Under the pieces are notes generated by a model. The model was given only the letters and a program-made list of their open reading frames with translations, was not told the origin of the DNA and ran no database searches. Source: Lachnospiraceae bacterium JLR.KK002 (lineage in GTDB: Bacteria > Bacillota > Clostridia > Lachnospirales > Lachnospiraceae). Taken from it: 64,000 bases of DNA. The stretch is taken from positions 1,798,001 through 1,862,000 of the forward strand of contig JAYMNP010000001.1 of the NCBI GenBank assembly GCA_036941025.1, given 5' to 3'. The position numbers and the translations under genes are program-made. Below, one piece after another: positions 41,498 through 50,258 of the stretch. The stretch's first letter is position 1. Every line of letters begins with the position of its first letter.

Positions 41498-42124
41498 TTA
41501 TTCTATATATTCCACTTTACTTACAGATACTTCATAGGCAACTCTGTGTTCCACTTCCGTCTCTGAAAGTTTCTTCACATATTCCCTGCTCTGAATCCTT
41601 CCGTATACCTGCACATGACCACCCACTTCAAATCCGGAGGCGTATCTGGCATTTCTTCCCCAGCAGATACATGGGATATAATCGGATTTCCCATAAGAGC
41701 GGTTCACTGCTATGAGTAAATCTGCAATCTCTCTTCCGAGAGGTGTTTTCCGGTAAATGGGATCTTTACAGATATATCCATCCAGAAAAATCTGATTGCT
41801 TTTCTCCCCCTCAGGAATCTCATCTACAAATTCCAGTTCTCTTACAAATACGGACAGTACCAGACGATTCTTTTTCTCCTCGTGTCTGTTGTAGGAGCGG
41901 AACTGTCCATCCACCCGGATGTACTGCCCTATGTAACTGCTCTGTGTGTCAATCAGGCGTTCGGAAATCATCATCGGGATAATGTCTGCAAAATTACTCA
42001 GCCTGTTTACCGATACTTCTACCATATAAAAGCCTTCCCCAAACACCTCGTGGCTATACTGGAAATCTGAAACGATTTCACCTGTGATTGTAACCTGATT
42101 GTTTTCAAATATTTTATCTGCCAT
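41498..42124 (-). CDS. Tandem OB-fold single-stranded DNA-binding-like protein
   Basis: The 208 residues hold two SSB-like OB folds. Fold one is about 5-105 (NQVTITGEIVSDFQYS, YMVEVSVNRLS, VDGQFRSYN). Fold two is about 112-205 (NQIFLDGYICKDPIYRKTPLG, IPCICWGRNA, VQVYGRIQSREY). Bacterial SSB normally has one OB fold and an acidic C-terminal tip; here there is no tip. It may be an accessory single-strand binding protein. The start is ATG 42124 after AAAGGGG. The role is inferred only from fold. Confidence 0.78.
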   Translation of the reverse strand: MADKIFENNQVTITGEIVSDFQYSHEVFGEGFYMVEVSVNRLSNFADIIPMMISERLIDTQSSYIGQYIRVDGQFRSYNRHEEKKNRLVLSVFVRELEFVDEIPEGEKSNQIFLDGYICKDPIYRKTPLGREIADLLIAVNRSYGKSDYIPCICWGRNARYASGFEVGGHVQVYGRIQSREYVKKLSETEVEHRVAYEVSVSKVEYIE

Positions 42125-42318
42125 GAGTATTAGTCCCCTTTCGTATATCGACGGCACATCGATGAAGTATAAATTTTTCTAAAAGAATACCATTGGCTTT
42201 CTGAAAATATTCGCACTTCTTGTCGACAGGATTTACTCTTTACGAAAACAGCAATTCCAGGTATAATATCAGATGTAAGACTGACAGATATACTATATTT
42301 CGAAAAGAGGTAACGACT

Positions 42319-42840
42319 ATGGCTCAAAATCCAATTGTAACTTTTGAAATGGAAGACGGCGGCATTATGAAAGCGGAACTTTTTCCGCAGACTGCCCCCA
42401 ACACTGTAAATAACTTTATCAGCCTTATTCAGAAGGGCTATTATGACGGTCTCTGCTTCCACCGTGTAATCAGAGGATTTATGATTCAGGGCGGATGTCC
42501 GGAAGGCACCGGAACCGGCGGCCCCGGCTACAGTATCCGGGGAGAATTTTCCCAGAACGGCTTTGACAATGATTTAAAACACAATGCCGGAGTCCTTTCC
42601 ATGGCACGTACCATGGCTCCTGATTCGGCAGGTTCCCAGTTCTTCATCATGCACCAGAACTCTCCCCATCTGGACGGAGCCTATGCCGCATTCGGACAGA
42701 TCACAGAAGGGATGGAAGTTGTCAACGGGATTGCGGAAACCGCAACAGATTATTCCGACCGGCCCATGGAACCCCAGGTGCTGAAAAAAGTTACAGTTGA
42801 AACCTTTGGAGAAACCTATCCGGAACCGGAAACCTGTTAA
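42319..42840 (+). CDS. Cyclophilin-type peptidyl-prolyl cis-trans isomerase
   Basis: This 173-residue cytosolic cyclophilin shows FHRVIRGFMIQGG with the catalytic Arg and Phe, GSQFFIMHQNSPHLDG and FGQITEGMEVV. It catalyses proline isomerisation in protein folding. The start is ATG 42319 after AAGAGG; there is no signal peptide. It is the only plus-strand gene between dapA and fabH and converges on the ParA-like gene. Confidence 0.95.
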   Translation: MAQNPIVTFEMEDGGIMKAELFPQTAPNTVNNFISLIQKGYYDGLCFHRVIRGFMIQGGCPEGTGTGGPGYSIRGEFSQNGFDNDLKHNAGVLSMARTMAPDSAGSQFFIMHQNSPHLDGAYAAFGQITEGMEVVNGIAETATDYSDRPMEPQVLKKVTVETFGETYPEPETC

Positions 42841-42855
42841 AAAGTCTGTTTTCAT

Positions 42856-42894
42856 CTGTTACGGATTTTCTCTCATACAGGAAATCCGTAACAG
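42856..42894. terminator. Hairpin between convergent cyclophilin and ParA-like genes
   Basis: CTGTTACGGATTT (42856-42868) and AAATCCGTAACAG (42882-42894) form a perfect 13-bp stem 15 bases after the cyclophilin stop and 15 bases after the opposing gene's stop. T-tracts are weak, but the placement suits a shared terminator. Confidence 0.62.
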
Positions 42895-42909
42895 GAACGG
42901 AAACTGTAC

Positions 42910-43815
42910 TTACTGAATCACTCCCGCCAGTTTTAAAATCAGTCTGGCCGTTCTCGCCAGTTCCTGCTCAAAAAACACGCTTTTCCCCCTGATATTCTTC
43001 CCAAGGTATTTCTGAACCTCTGCTCCGGCCCTGCCGGTTCTTCCGGCCGCCTGCAGCCAGGGATGATAGGGCACAGCTCCCAGCATATCTTCATCCACCC
43101 GGTAAATCCGCTCCAGGTTCTTCCTTGTATACAGGCTGTTCTCAAAGTAATTGCCTATCAGAAAAAAGGTTTTCCCCCGGAATTTGGGCGGATTCCTGTA
43201 ATATTCCCCGATTAATTCCGATTCCTGATTCATGTTCAGCACACAGACGTCAGCTTCTGACAGAAGATTCCGGGCAACGTCATCTTTCCTGCTGCCGCAG
43301 TCCACAAACATAACATCAAAACAATGCTCCACTGCATCCAGCACTCTTTTCAGCCCTGTAAAAAGAGGGTCTTCCTGCCACCATTCCCGTTCCTTTCTCC
43401 GGCTTCCGGGCAGACAGTACAGGCTTCCTGCCAGAATCTGGCGCATATTGCCCCGGATGACCGGTGCAGTCAGTTCTTCCGGCATCATGCTCAGCAGACA
43501 GTCCAGACCTCCTGCCAGAAAATACTCCTGCTGTTCGGCTGCCAGCAGGCAGTCTTCTTTCTGACTGCCTGTAAGAAAACTGCTGTCCGCAGACAGCCCC
43601 TGAGGTCTCCGGCCGCCGGCAGATCCATTTGCCTGCTCCAGCTGCGTCCGACTCCGTTCCCCTCGCAGGAAATCCTGCTCCAGCTCTTCCCCGCTGTAAC
43701 CGCCGGGAACTACTGCAACACACAGAGGATACTTTAACGCGCAGGCACAGGCCACCAGCCCCGTATGCCAGGCGGTTGCTGTCTGTTCCTCTTCACTCCA
43801 AAACGCTATTTTCAT
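42910..43815 (-). CDS. ParA/MinD-like protein without a canonical P-loop
   Basis: The 301 residues read like a MinD/TadZ-type SIMIBI protein: FDVMFVDCGSRKD (Walker B-like), SEADVCVLNMNQ, and GNYFENSLYT followed by LGAVPYHPWLQ near the C-terminus. The N-terminal Walker A, normally KGGVGKTT, is replaced by SEEEQTATAWHTG, so nucleotide binding is doubtful. TadZ pilus proteins are sometimes similarly degenerate, but no tad/flp genes are nearby. It may be a localisation scaffold; function unknown. Confidence 0.7.
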   Translation of the reverse strand: MKIAFWSEEEQTATAWHTGLVACACALKYPLCVAVVPGGYSGEELEQDFLRGERSRTQLEQANGSAGGRRPQGLSADSSFLTGSQKEDCLLAAEQQEYFLAGGLDCLLSMMPEELTAPVIRGNMRQILAGSLYCLPGSRRKEREWWQEDPLFTGLKRVLDAVEHCFDVMFVDCGSRKDDVARNLLSEADVCVLNMNQESELIGEYYRNPPKFRGKTFFLIGNYFENSLYTRKNLERIYRVDEDMLGAVPYHPWLQAAGRTGRAGAEVQKYLGKNIRGKSVFFEQELARTARLILKLAGVIQ

Positions 43816-44027
43816 TTTTCTCTCCTTGTTTTACAGAAGGGGAGCATTCTCGCGTCAGGTATCTGAAATAAATCCGGAAACGAATCATGTTTTACAATTT
43901 ATATCTGGAAATTCCGTACAGAGATTTCGGTACGTTGAACAAAAGATATGTTTATCATACAGAAATCTTCCGGAATTGTAAATATGATTTTGCCGATTTT
44001 ATAAAAAGTTTAGAATAATCTGTTTCA

Positions 44028-44789
44028 CTATTCCATATTGACTACCAGCGTATCATATCCGTCCTGCCGAAGCCGGTTCTGAAGAGCCCTGGCATCATCC
44101 AGACTGTCTTCTCTTCCGGCAACCACCGCATAATACGGCCCTTCCCGCCGTACGGTGGCCAGATATCCCTGGCTTTCCAGCTGTTCTCTCATATATTCCG
44201 CATTGGATTCATAACGGTACAGGCCCACCTGCACTCCGTATTTTCCGGAAGATCCGGTCAGGGGGATTGCCTGTTCCACCCCTGTCACAATGGCGTCCAC
44301 CATTTCATCAAAACGCTGGTCAAACATCTGGTTATCTCCATCGTGGTTGATAAACCCAAGTTCCATCAGCACAGCCGGCATCTGTGTTCTTCTGAGCACC
44401 ACCAGACCAGGGCGCTCCACCACTCCCAAATCCTTAAATCCAAATTTAACAAGCTGATCATTGATGGTCCTTCCCAGTCTTTCCGCCTCCGTACCTGTCT
44501 CATATACCAGCGCCTGTGTCCCGTTGTAAGTATTTGGCGTGGCTCCGGAATTCCGGTGGAAAGAAATAAAATAATCCGCTCCGGAACGGTTGGCAATCTG
44601 AGCCTTTTCAAAAGGCGAGTCGTAACGGTCTGTGGTTCTTGTATACAGCACATTGTACCCGGCGTTTTCCAGTTTTTCTCCCACTGCAAGAGCTACCCGC
44701 AGAGTATCGTCTTTTTCTCTCCTTCCATTATAGGAAGCCCCGTTATCATAGCCCCCGTGCCCGGCGTCCAGAATTATTGTAACTGCCAT
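44028..44789 (-). CDS. N-acetylmuramoyl-L-alanine amidase with SPOR domain (CwlC-like)
   Basis: An amidase_3 domain (1-178) cuts the bond between muramic acid and the stem peptide; zinc ligands are visible at His11 (DAGHGG), Glu25 and His79 region (YFISFHRNSG), with catalytic LMELGFINH. A C-terminal SPOR domain (about 184-253) binds denuded glycan. There is no signal peptide, as in Bacillus CwlC, a mother-cell autolysin. The start is ATG 44789 after AAGGAG. A sigma-K-like promoter upstream supports a role in mother-cell lysis. Confidence 0.9.
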   Translation of the reverse strand: MAVTIILDAGHGGYDNGASYNGRREKDDTLRVALAVGEKLENAGYNVLYTRTTDRYDSPFEKAQIANRSGADYFISFHRNSGATPNTYNGTQALVYETGTEAERLGRTINDQLVKFGFKDLGVVERPGLVVLRRTQMPAVLMELGFINHDGDNQMFDQRFDEMVDAIVTGVEQAIPLTGSSGKYGVQVGLYRYESNAEYMREQLESQGYLATVRREGPYYAVVAGREDSLDDARALQNRLRQDGYDTLVVNME

Positions 44790-44837
44790 GATTTCTCCTT
44801 TCTGTGCCTGTTTACGGCACAAACAGGTATTTTCCTC

Positions 44838-44864
44838 TATAGTATGCAGATACAGGCAAAATGT
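44838..44864 (-). promoter_or_regulatory. Sigma-K-like promoter of the amidase gene
   Basis: On the minus strand AC (44864-44863), a 16-base spacer and CATACTATA (44846-44838) match the late mother-cell sigma-K pattern (AC, 16-17, CATANNNTA). It lies about 50 bases before the amidase start codon. The motif is short, so it is suggestive rather than certain. Confidence 0.55.
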
Positions 44865-44903
44865 GTCTGGAAACAGACGTTTCTGATTGTCCCGGAATCA
44901 AAG

Positions 44904-44940
44904 AGAGGCTTCCGGCACAATAAATGTACCGGGAGCCTCT
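44904..44940. terminator. Terminator after the acyltransferase-like gene
   Basis: AGAGGCTTCCGG (44904-44915) and CCGGGAGCCTCT (44929-44940) form a 12-bp stem with one wobble pair, 36 bases after the stop of the upstream minus-strand gene. Confidence 0.75.
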
Positions 44941-44976
44941 GTCTGCAAAACGCCAGGTTCCTCATGAACGAGAGAT

Positions 44977-46104
44977 TCAGGGCGTTGAAGCGGATTTCTT
45001 CTCTCTGAGCGCATTATATCCTCTTACCAGAAATTCTGTCACAATCATTGACAGCAGCGCAAGAAGCCAGCATTCATAACTTTTAAAGCTCTCATACCCG
45101 TTCATTCCAAGAGCAATAAAAAATACAATTATATGCAGCGCATAATATTTGGAAATATGTTTGCTGTAATACAGAATCTGCCTGGCAACAGGGTTCCCTG
45201 ATCTGCCCGTTTCCCTATCCTTACTGCCGATTCTTTCCATAAAGAAAAAGATTATGGCAAGCAGAATAATATGCGCCATGCCTGCCGCCACATGCCAGGG
45301 GTCCGGCTGTGTATATGCGTCGCCCAGCACCCTCCGCATTTCTGATATGTCCGAACCATATTTCCCAAATACCTGTACCCACCATGCGATGACGAGCAGG
45401 ACACAGGGAATGGCCAGCAATCGGTAAAACCGCGCTTTATCTTTCACATGACGCAGAATTTTGCCGAAAGCAACGCCGAACAGCGCATAGGACAGAAAAT
45501 AAAGGGGCGTAAAAGAAACGAAATCTGCTTCTCCAATCAGGAGTTTTATCACATACCCAAATACCGGCACATTCACAGGCGTTCCATAAAGAAAGGGAGC
45601 TGCCATGCTGACTGCCGCACCGATGATTATATACCAGACAGCTTTCATCTTCAGTTTCTGAAACAGTGCCAGTACAAAATATATGATTCCGGTAATAAAA
45701 AAGATATTGGTATACTGAATGTACAGTTCCGCCAGAAACCGGACATTCTCTCTCCCGGTTTCCGACAGAGTTTTGTATACGAAAGGATAAGGGAGCAGCA
45801 GCGCAGCCACATACAAAATGTTGTTCAGATACTGATAAATCACCATGCGTATACCGTTTTTTACAAATGCCGCCGGTGCTGTCTCCCTGCTGTAAACAGT
45901 CCCGACTCCCAAAACGAAGATAAAAACAGCCGCACCGGACATTGTCGCAAACATATAGATTCCCTGAGTTATGAAATCCTCCTCGGACAACGTCGCCTGA
46001 AAGGCATGAATCAGGTATATAAGCACCATAAAAATCCCTTTCAGATAATCAAACTCCCTCTGCCGCCCGGTATTTATTTCTTCCTGTGAAAAAATTCTGT
46101 TCAT
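44977..46104 (-). CDS. Polytopic acyltransferase-like membrane protein
   Basis: The 375 residues have about ten hydrophobic spans. The opening REFDYLKGIFMVLIYLIHAFQ resembles the first helix and His of the acyltransferase-3/DUF1624-like superfamily that modifies sugars or envelope polymers. The last helices and a basic tail (NALREKKSASTP) face the cytosol. The start is ATG 46104 after AGGAAGG. It stands alone between terminators and fabH; substrate unknown. Confidence 0.72.
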   Translation of the reverse strand: MNRIFSQEEINTGRQREFDYLKGIFMVLIYLIHAFQATLSEEDFITQGIYMFATMSGAAVFIFVLGVGTVYSRETAPAAFVKNGIRMVIYQYLNNILYVAALLLPYPFVYKTLSETGRENVRFLAELYIQYTNIFFITGIIYFVLALFQKLKMKAVWYIIIGAAVSMAAPFLYGTPVNVPVFGYVIKLLIGEADFVSFTPLYFLSYALFGVAFGKILRHVKDKARFYRLLAIPCVLLVIAWWVQVFGKYGSDISEMRRVLGDAYTQPDPWHVAAGMAHIILLAIIFFFMERIGSKDRETGRSGNPVARQILYYSKHISKYYALHIIVFFIALGMNGYESFKSYECWLLALLSMIVTEFLVRGYNALREKKSASTP

Positions 46105-46333
46105 CTTTTTCGCCCTTCCTGATGGGGAAAACCGCATATGCCGTATCCCTTACTCTCGTTTTTGCTGTCTTCCGGTCTTCTTTTACCGATATCCTGCTTT
46201 TCATAAAAATTTATATTTTGCAGTCAGATTATTATAGCAAATAAAAATTTCGATTTGAGCCGCATGGTATGATTCGCAGTTTTTACAGTATCATTTACAG
46301 GAAATCAAAACGGCATTTTATTGCGTTTTCCCA

Positions 46334-46362
46334 TTGACAAATCTCCCTCTGACGTTTATAGT
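46334..46362 (+). promoter_or_regulatory. Promoter of fabH
   Basis: TTGACA (46334-46339), a 17-base spacer and TATAGT (46357-46362) form a near-consensus promoter about 50 bases before the fabH start. The rest of the 46105-46410 spacer is AT-rich and holds no gene that I can support. Confidence 0.85.
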
Positions 46363-46375
46363 GATTGTATATTAT

Positions 46376-46388
46376 TTTGATTATCAAA
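46376..46388 (+). promoter_or_regulatory. FabT-type operator upstream of fabH
   Basis: TTTGATTATCAAA is a perfect palindrome around TTA, matching the operator recognised by FabT (MarR family) in streptococcal fatty acid loci. It lies just downstream of the predicted transcription start, where a bound repressor would block elongation. No fabT gene is in the window. Confidence 0.72.
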
Positions 46389-46410
46389 CTATATAGATAA
46401 GGAAACAATT

Positions 46411-47379
46411 ATGAGAGCAAAAATTATCGGAACCGGAAGCTGCCTTCCGGAGAAAATTATAACAAATGAGAATCTTTCCGCCATAATGGACACCAGCGAC
46501 CAGTGGATTCAGAGCCGGACCGGTATCCGGGAGCGTCATCTGGTATCTTCAGAAACTGAAACCACCATTTCCCTTGCCGTTCAGGCAGGCAGGGAGGCTC
46601 TGGAAGACGCAGATATTCTTCCGCAGGAGCTGGATTTAATTATAGTGGCCACGGTTTCTTCCGATTATATCACTCCGGCCGCCGCATGTCTGGTACAGAA
46701 AGAACTGGGAGCCTGCCACGCCGCTGCTTTTGACATAAATGCCGCCTGTTCCGGTTTTCTGTATGCCCTGAACACGGTGGATGCTTATATTCAGGCAGGT
46801 ATTTACCGCACTGCCCTGATTATCGGCGTGGAAACATTGTCCAAACTTCTGGACTGGTCTGACCGCTCCACCTGCGTTCTCTTCGGAGACGGCGCCGGTG
46901 CGGCAGTGGTAAAAGCCGCGGAAAACGGAATGATTGCTTCTCTGCAGGGCTCCGACGGCAGGGGAAGCCATGTGCTGGTATGCAAAAACCGCACCAGCAA
47001 CAACCCCTGGATTTCCACTGACAAGTCCCTGGATTATCTGTATATGGACGGTCAGGAAGTCTTTAAATTTGCTGTAAAAAAAGAAACGGAATGTATTCAG
47101 GCACTTCTGGCCCAGGCCGGTATGGCCCTTTCCGAGGTGACGTATTTCCTGCTTCATCAGGCCAATTACCGGATTATCGCCTCCATTGCCCGGAAATTAA
47201 AACTTCCTCCGGAAAAATTCCCCGCGAATGTAGCGCACTGCGGAAATACTTCTGCCGCCAGTATCCCCATCCTGCTGGACGAAGTGCACAAAGCAGGAAA
47301 ACTGTCTCCCGGAGATATTCTTCTCCTGTCAGGATTCGGAGCGGGACTCACCTGGGGAGCCGCACTGCTGAAATGGTAA
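46411..47379 (+). CDS. fabH: 3-oxoacyl-[acyl-carrier-protein] synthase III
   Basis: FabH starts fatty acid synthesis by condensing an acyl-CoA with malonyl-ACP. The 322 residues keep the catalytic triad Cys113 (NAACSGF), His249 (LLHQANYRI) and Asn279 (HCGNTSAAS), and the closing GFGAGLTWGAALLKW. It appears monocistronic, with its own promoter, FabT-type site and a strong downstream hairpin, rather than heading a fab cluster as in many Firmicutes. Confidence 0.96.
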   Translation: MRAKIIGTGSCLPEKIITNENLSAIMDTSDQWIQSRTGIRERHLVSSETETTISLAVQAGREALEDADILPQELDLIIVATVSSDYITPAAACLVQKELGACHAAAFDINAACSGFLYALNTVDAYIQAGIYRTALIIGVETLSKLLDWSDRSTCVLFGDGAGAAVVKAAENGMIASLQGSDGRGSHVLVCKNRTSNNPWISTDKSLDYLYMDGQEVFKFAVKKETECIQALLAQAGMALSEVTYFLLHQANYRIIASIARKLKLPPEKFPANVAHCGNTSAASIPILLDEVHKAGKLSPGDILLLSGFGAGLTWGAALLKW

Positions 47380-47444
47380 AAAGGCTGTTGCAGGATGAAA
47401 TTATCGAAATGGTACGCATTACTGTAATTTTTCCGGCTGCATGA

Positions 47445-47494
47445 AATATAGCAGAAGATATGGAATTTCAAAATTCCATATCTTCTGCTATATT
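47445..47494. terminator. Perfect 24-bp palindrome copying the end of the permease gene
   Basis: Bases 47445-47468 are the exact inverse complement of 47471-47494, with a two-base loop. The right arm is the coding end of the minus-strand permease (codons for NIAEDMEF). The left arm is its inverted copy on the fabH side. It can act as a terminator for either convergent gene. Confidence 0.85.
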
Positions 47495-49375
47495 CTGAAA
47501 TTCCCGTTCTGTCATAATATGCTCATTCCCATCCAGTATCCCAAGCTCCCGCAGCAGGTTTATGGTTTTCTCACAGCCTCTGGTCAAAGGCACTGTGATG
47601 TACTCCGGGTATTTTCCGGTGTAAAAACTTTCTCCCATTTCCTGAAAGGTTCTGGTTCCTTTGGGCAGTCTGTAACTGAATGCGAGGAAATCCGCATAAT
47701 TTTCCGTATCCCGCTTCTTATATTCCCAGGGATAAATCCGATAATTGCCGGACAGGATATCCTCTTTCAGAGCCTGATACATTCTTTCCTCTTCTTCCTC
47801 CGACAACTCATGGCTCCGATATTCTCCTTTTCCGTTAATATGATGGAAACTGCTCTCTCCGGTCAGTTTCAGCTGTTCCGGTGCGGCAGAAAAATAGTAT
47901 TCCAGATATTTCCGGGGATTGTATTCCAGGGCAAACAGTTTTCCCATGGCTCCCTCTGAATCTTCCACATAACAGTCCTCCAGGGGCAGATCATAGGAAC
48001 GGGTCAGGCTTCTGCCGTTTTTCAGCCGATACGTCAGACTCCATTTCATTGCAGAACGTTTCTCTCTGTCCCGGCAATTTTCCTGAAAATACTGCTCAAA
48101 TTCCTTCCTGGATTGGATGACACACTGATGAACCTCCAGACACCTGCGGATTTCCTCCGGTTTTTCCAGATACATCCGGTAACTTCCTTCCAGATAAATA
48201 CCTGAAATTTCCTCTTCTTCCGGCACCTTCTGTTCCAGCTTTAACACATCCTTTTCCACACACACCAGAAACAATACCAGAACCGCCAGAAACAGACCGC
48301 ATTCTTTCAGACGTTTTCCGGTAAACACCAGAAATTTTTTGCGGATTATCATCTCACAGAGAAAAAATCCTCCGGCCGCCGTCACGCTGCCGAACAGCAG
48401 TACAAACCGGAACAGATTTCCAAACCTGTCTGGAAACAGCATTCCCCACACCATGTACGTACAGAATCCTCCGGCCGCAATTCCGCCGCACCAGCGGAAC
48501 ACCGGTTTCAGCCAGGAAATGGCAACCACATCCGATGCCGCCTCCAGATTCCGGCTCCTGTATATTGCCAGAGCCGCTCCTGTCAGCAGACATGCCAGAA
48601 GTCCGTACCAGAACAGACAGTCCGTGCCCTGAATCTCCGGTATGGCAAATTCCTGATTGTTCTCCCGTACGGCAAGCTGTATATTTTTCTGCAGAAAAGA
48701 TATGGGCGACAGCCAGTCCCCCCAGGATTCTCCTGTCTCCCGGTTCATGCCGTACACCAGCATTCCCATGGTGGCGCTGACAATGCTGACCACTCCTTTA
48801 TACAGATAATTCAGGGCCACGTAACAGATTGCCCCAACAGCAGCCTGTCCCGTAAGCATGGCCGCAAACACAGCCAGACTGTAGGCCAGAAAGGCTTCTC
48901 CCGCTGCCAGTCCCAGCCATCGAAGCAGATATTCCAGATGGGTAATCCCATGTCCAAACCACACGAATACAGTTACCACAAATGCCAGGAACTGAGGAAT
49001 CAGCAAAAACAGCAGCCCGGAAATATAATTTGTCAGAAAAAGGGCTTCCCGCCGCACCGGCAGCGCGTGTATCATATTGGCGCTCCTGGACTGGTACAGG
49101 TAGGAAAATACCGCGATTCCGCTGACAGCCCCAAATAAAAATACCGGCCAGGGGGAAATGGCGGGAGAAAGGCTTTCCACCGCATACCGCAGCTTTTCCG
49201 CCTCCTGCCTGGCCTGTTCCAGTGCCCCCGCTTCCGTATACGCATGTATCTGCAGCCAGGTATAGCCCGGAAGTATCCACAGACATACCAGAAGCCAGGA
49301 AAACCATATCGGCCAGTAACTCCTGACATTTTTACGGAATATGGTACTGTTAAAGCAGAATTTCCTGAATCCCAT
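47468..49375 (-). CDS. ABC-2 type permease with large extracytoplasmic insert
   Basis: The 635 residues have about eight predicted spans. The N-terminal six (to about 290) resemble ABC-2 permeases; a C-terminal soluble region of roughly 260 residues follows a span near 350-365. Its gene overlaps the ATPase gene by 26 bases, so the pair is coupled. I take ATG 49375 (MGFRKFCFNS), preceded by GGGAGGGG, over the frame's upstream ATG. Similar long permeases pair with YtrB-like ATPases; the substrate is unknown. Confidence 0.85.
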   Translation of the reverse strand: MGFRKFCFNSTIFRKNVRSYWPIWFSWLLVCLWILPGYTWLQIHAYTEAGALEQARQEAEKLRYAVESLSPAISPWPVFLFGAVSGIAVFSYLYQSRSANMIHALPVRREALFLTNYISGLLFLLIPQFLAFVVTVFVWFGHGITHLEYLLRWLGLAAGEAFLAYSLAVFAAMLTGQAAVGAICYVALNYLYKGVVSIVSATMGMLVYGMNRETGESWGDWLSPISFLQKNIQLAVRENNQEFAIPEIQGTDCLFWYGLLACLLTGAALAIYRSRNLEAASDVVAISWLKPVFRWCGGIAAGGFCTYMVWGMLFPDRFGNLFRFVLLFGSVTAAGGFFLCEMIIRKKFLVFTGKRLKECGLFLAVLVLFLVCVEKDVLKLEQKVPEEEEISGIYLEGSYRMYLEKPEEIRRCLEVHQCVIQSRKEFEQYFQENCRDREKRSAMKWSLTYRLKNGRSLTRSYDLPLEDCYVEDSEGAMGKLFALEYNPRKYLEYYFSAAPEQLKLTGESSFHHINGKGEYRSHELSEEEEERMYQALKEDILSGNYRIYPWEYKKRDTENYADFLAFSYRLPKGTRTFQEMGESFYTGKYPEYITVPLTRGCEKTINLLRELGILDGNEHIMTEREFQNIAEDMEF

Positions 49376-50258
49376 AATCTGCCCCTCCCATCTCATAAAT
49401 GAAAATTTCCTCCAGAGTCAGAGGCAGCACATCTACAAACAGCGGATGCAGCTTTTCCAGCTCTCCTCTGGCTTTTTCGGAATCCCCCTTTACAATCATG
49501 GTATACACCCGCCCAAGATTGGACATATGAAGCACCTGAAAGGTTTCCGGCAATATGGGCATTCCCTGTTCAAATGCTGTCTGAACTTTTGACACGCATC
49601 CCTGCAGTTCCTGCAGAGAGCGTTCCATCCGGATTCTGCCCTGATGCATGATTCCCACATAATCACATACTTCTTCCAGCTCCCGCAGATTGTGGGAGGA
49701 CACCAGTACCGTCATGCCCCGTTTCTTTTTTTCAGCCAGAAGCAGATTCCAGATTTGCCTGCGCATGACAGGATCCAGACCGTCCACCGGCTCGTCCAGA
49801 ATCAGAATCCCGGGACTGCTGCAAAGCCCAAGCCAGAAAGACACCTGCTTTTGCATACCCTTTGACAGCTTCCGGATTCTGCGCTTTACATCAATATTCC
49901 GAAACACTTCCTGCAGCTTTTCAAAGAGTTTTTCGTCAAAACCGGGATAAATCCCTTTGTAAAACCCTTTCATTTCCAGTGTGTCTGCCTGCTGGAAATA
50001 AAACAGGTCATCCGAAATCAAAATCATATCCTTTTTCACATCCGGCTGTTCATATACGGGCTTTCCCTCCACCAGAACACTTCCCTCGTCCTGCCGGTAA
50101 ATGCCCATAATATGCCGCAACAGCGTGGTTTTTCCGGCGCCGTTCGGCCCCACCAGCCCATAGATGCTCCCGCCCGGCACATGCATGTCCACACCGTCCA
50201 GGGCACAGAATTCTCCAAAGTTTTTCCTCAGGTTTTCTACTCTAATCATGTCTGTCAT
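49350..50258 (-). CDS. ABC transporter ATPase (YtrB/CcmA-like)
   Basis: The 302 residues carry Walker A GPNGAGKTT (37-45), signature LSKGMQKQV in place of LSGGQ, and Walker B GILILDEPVDGLD. A C-terminal domain of about 80 residues follows, typical of YtrB-type ATPases. It overlaps yaaA by 17 bases and the permease by 26. No GntR regulator, common beside ytr genes, is adjacent. Confidence 0.9.
   Translation of the reverse strand: MTDMIRVENLRKNFGEFCALDGVDMHVPGGSIYGLVGPNGAGKTTLLRHIMGIYRQDEGSVLVEGKPVYEQPDVKKDMILISDDLFYFQQADTLEMKGFYKGIYPGFDEKLFEKLQEVFRNIDVKRRIRKLSKGMQKQVSFWLGLCSSPGILILDEPVDGLDPVMRRQIWNLLLAEKKKRGMTVLVSSHNLRELEEVCDYVGIMHQGRIRMERSLQELQGCVSKVQTAFEQGMPILPETFQVLHMSNLGRVYTMIVKGDSEKARGELEKLHPLFVDVLPLTLEEIFIYEMGGADYGIQEILL

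Noticed and set aside
43816..44027. Possible small RNA or operator in the spacer upstream of the ParA-like gene
   Set aside because: There is a loose inverted repeat (TTACAATT with AATTGTAA), but it is imperfect and long-range, and no promoter or terminator defines a transcript.
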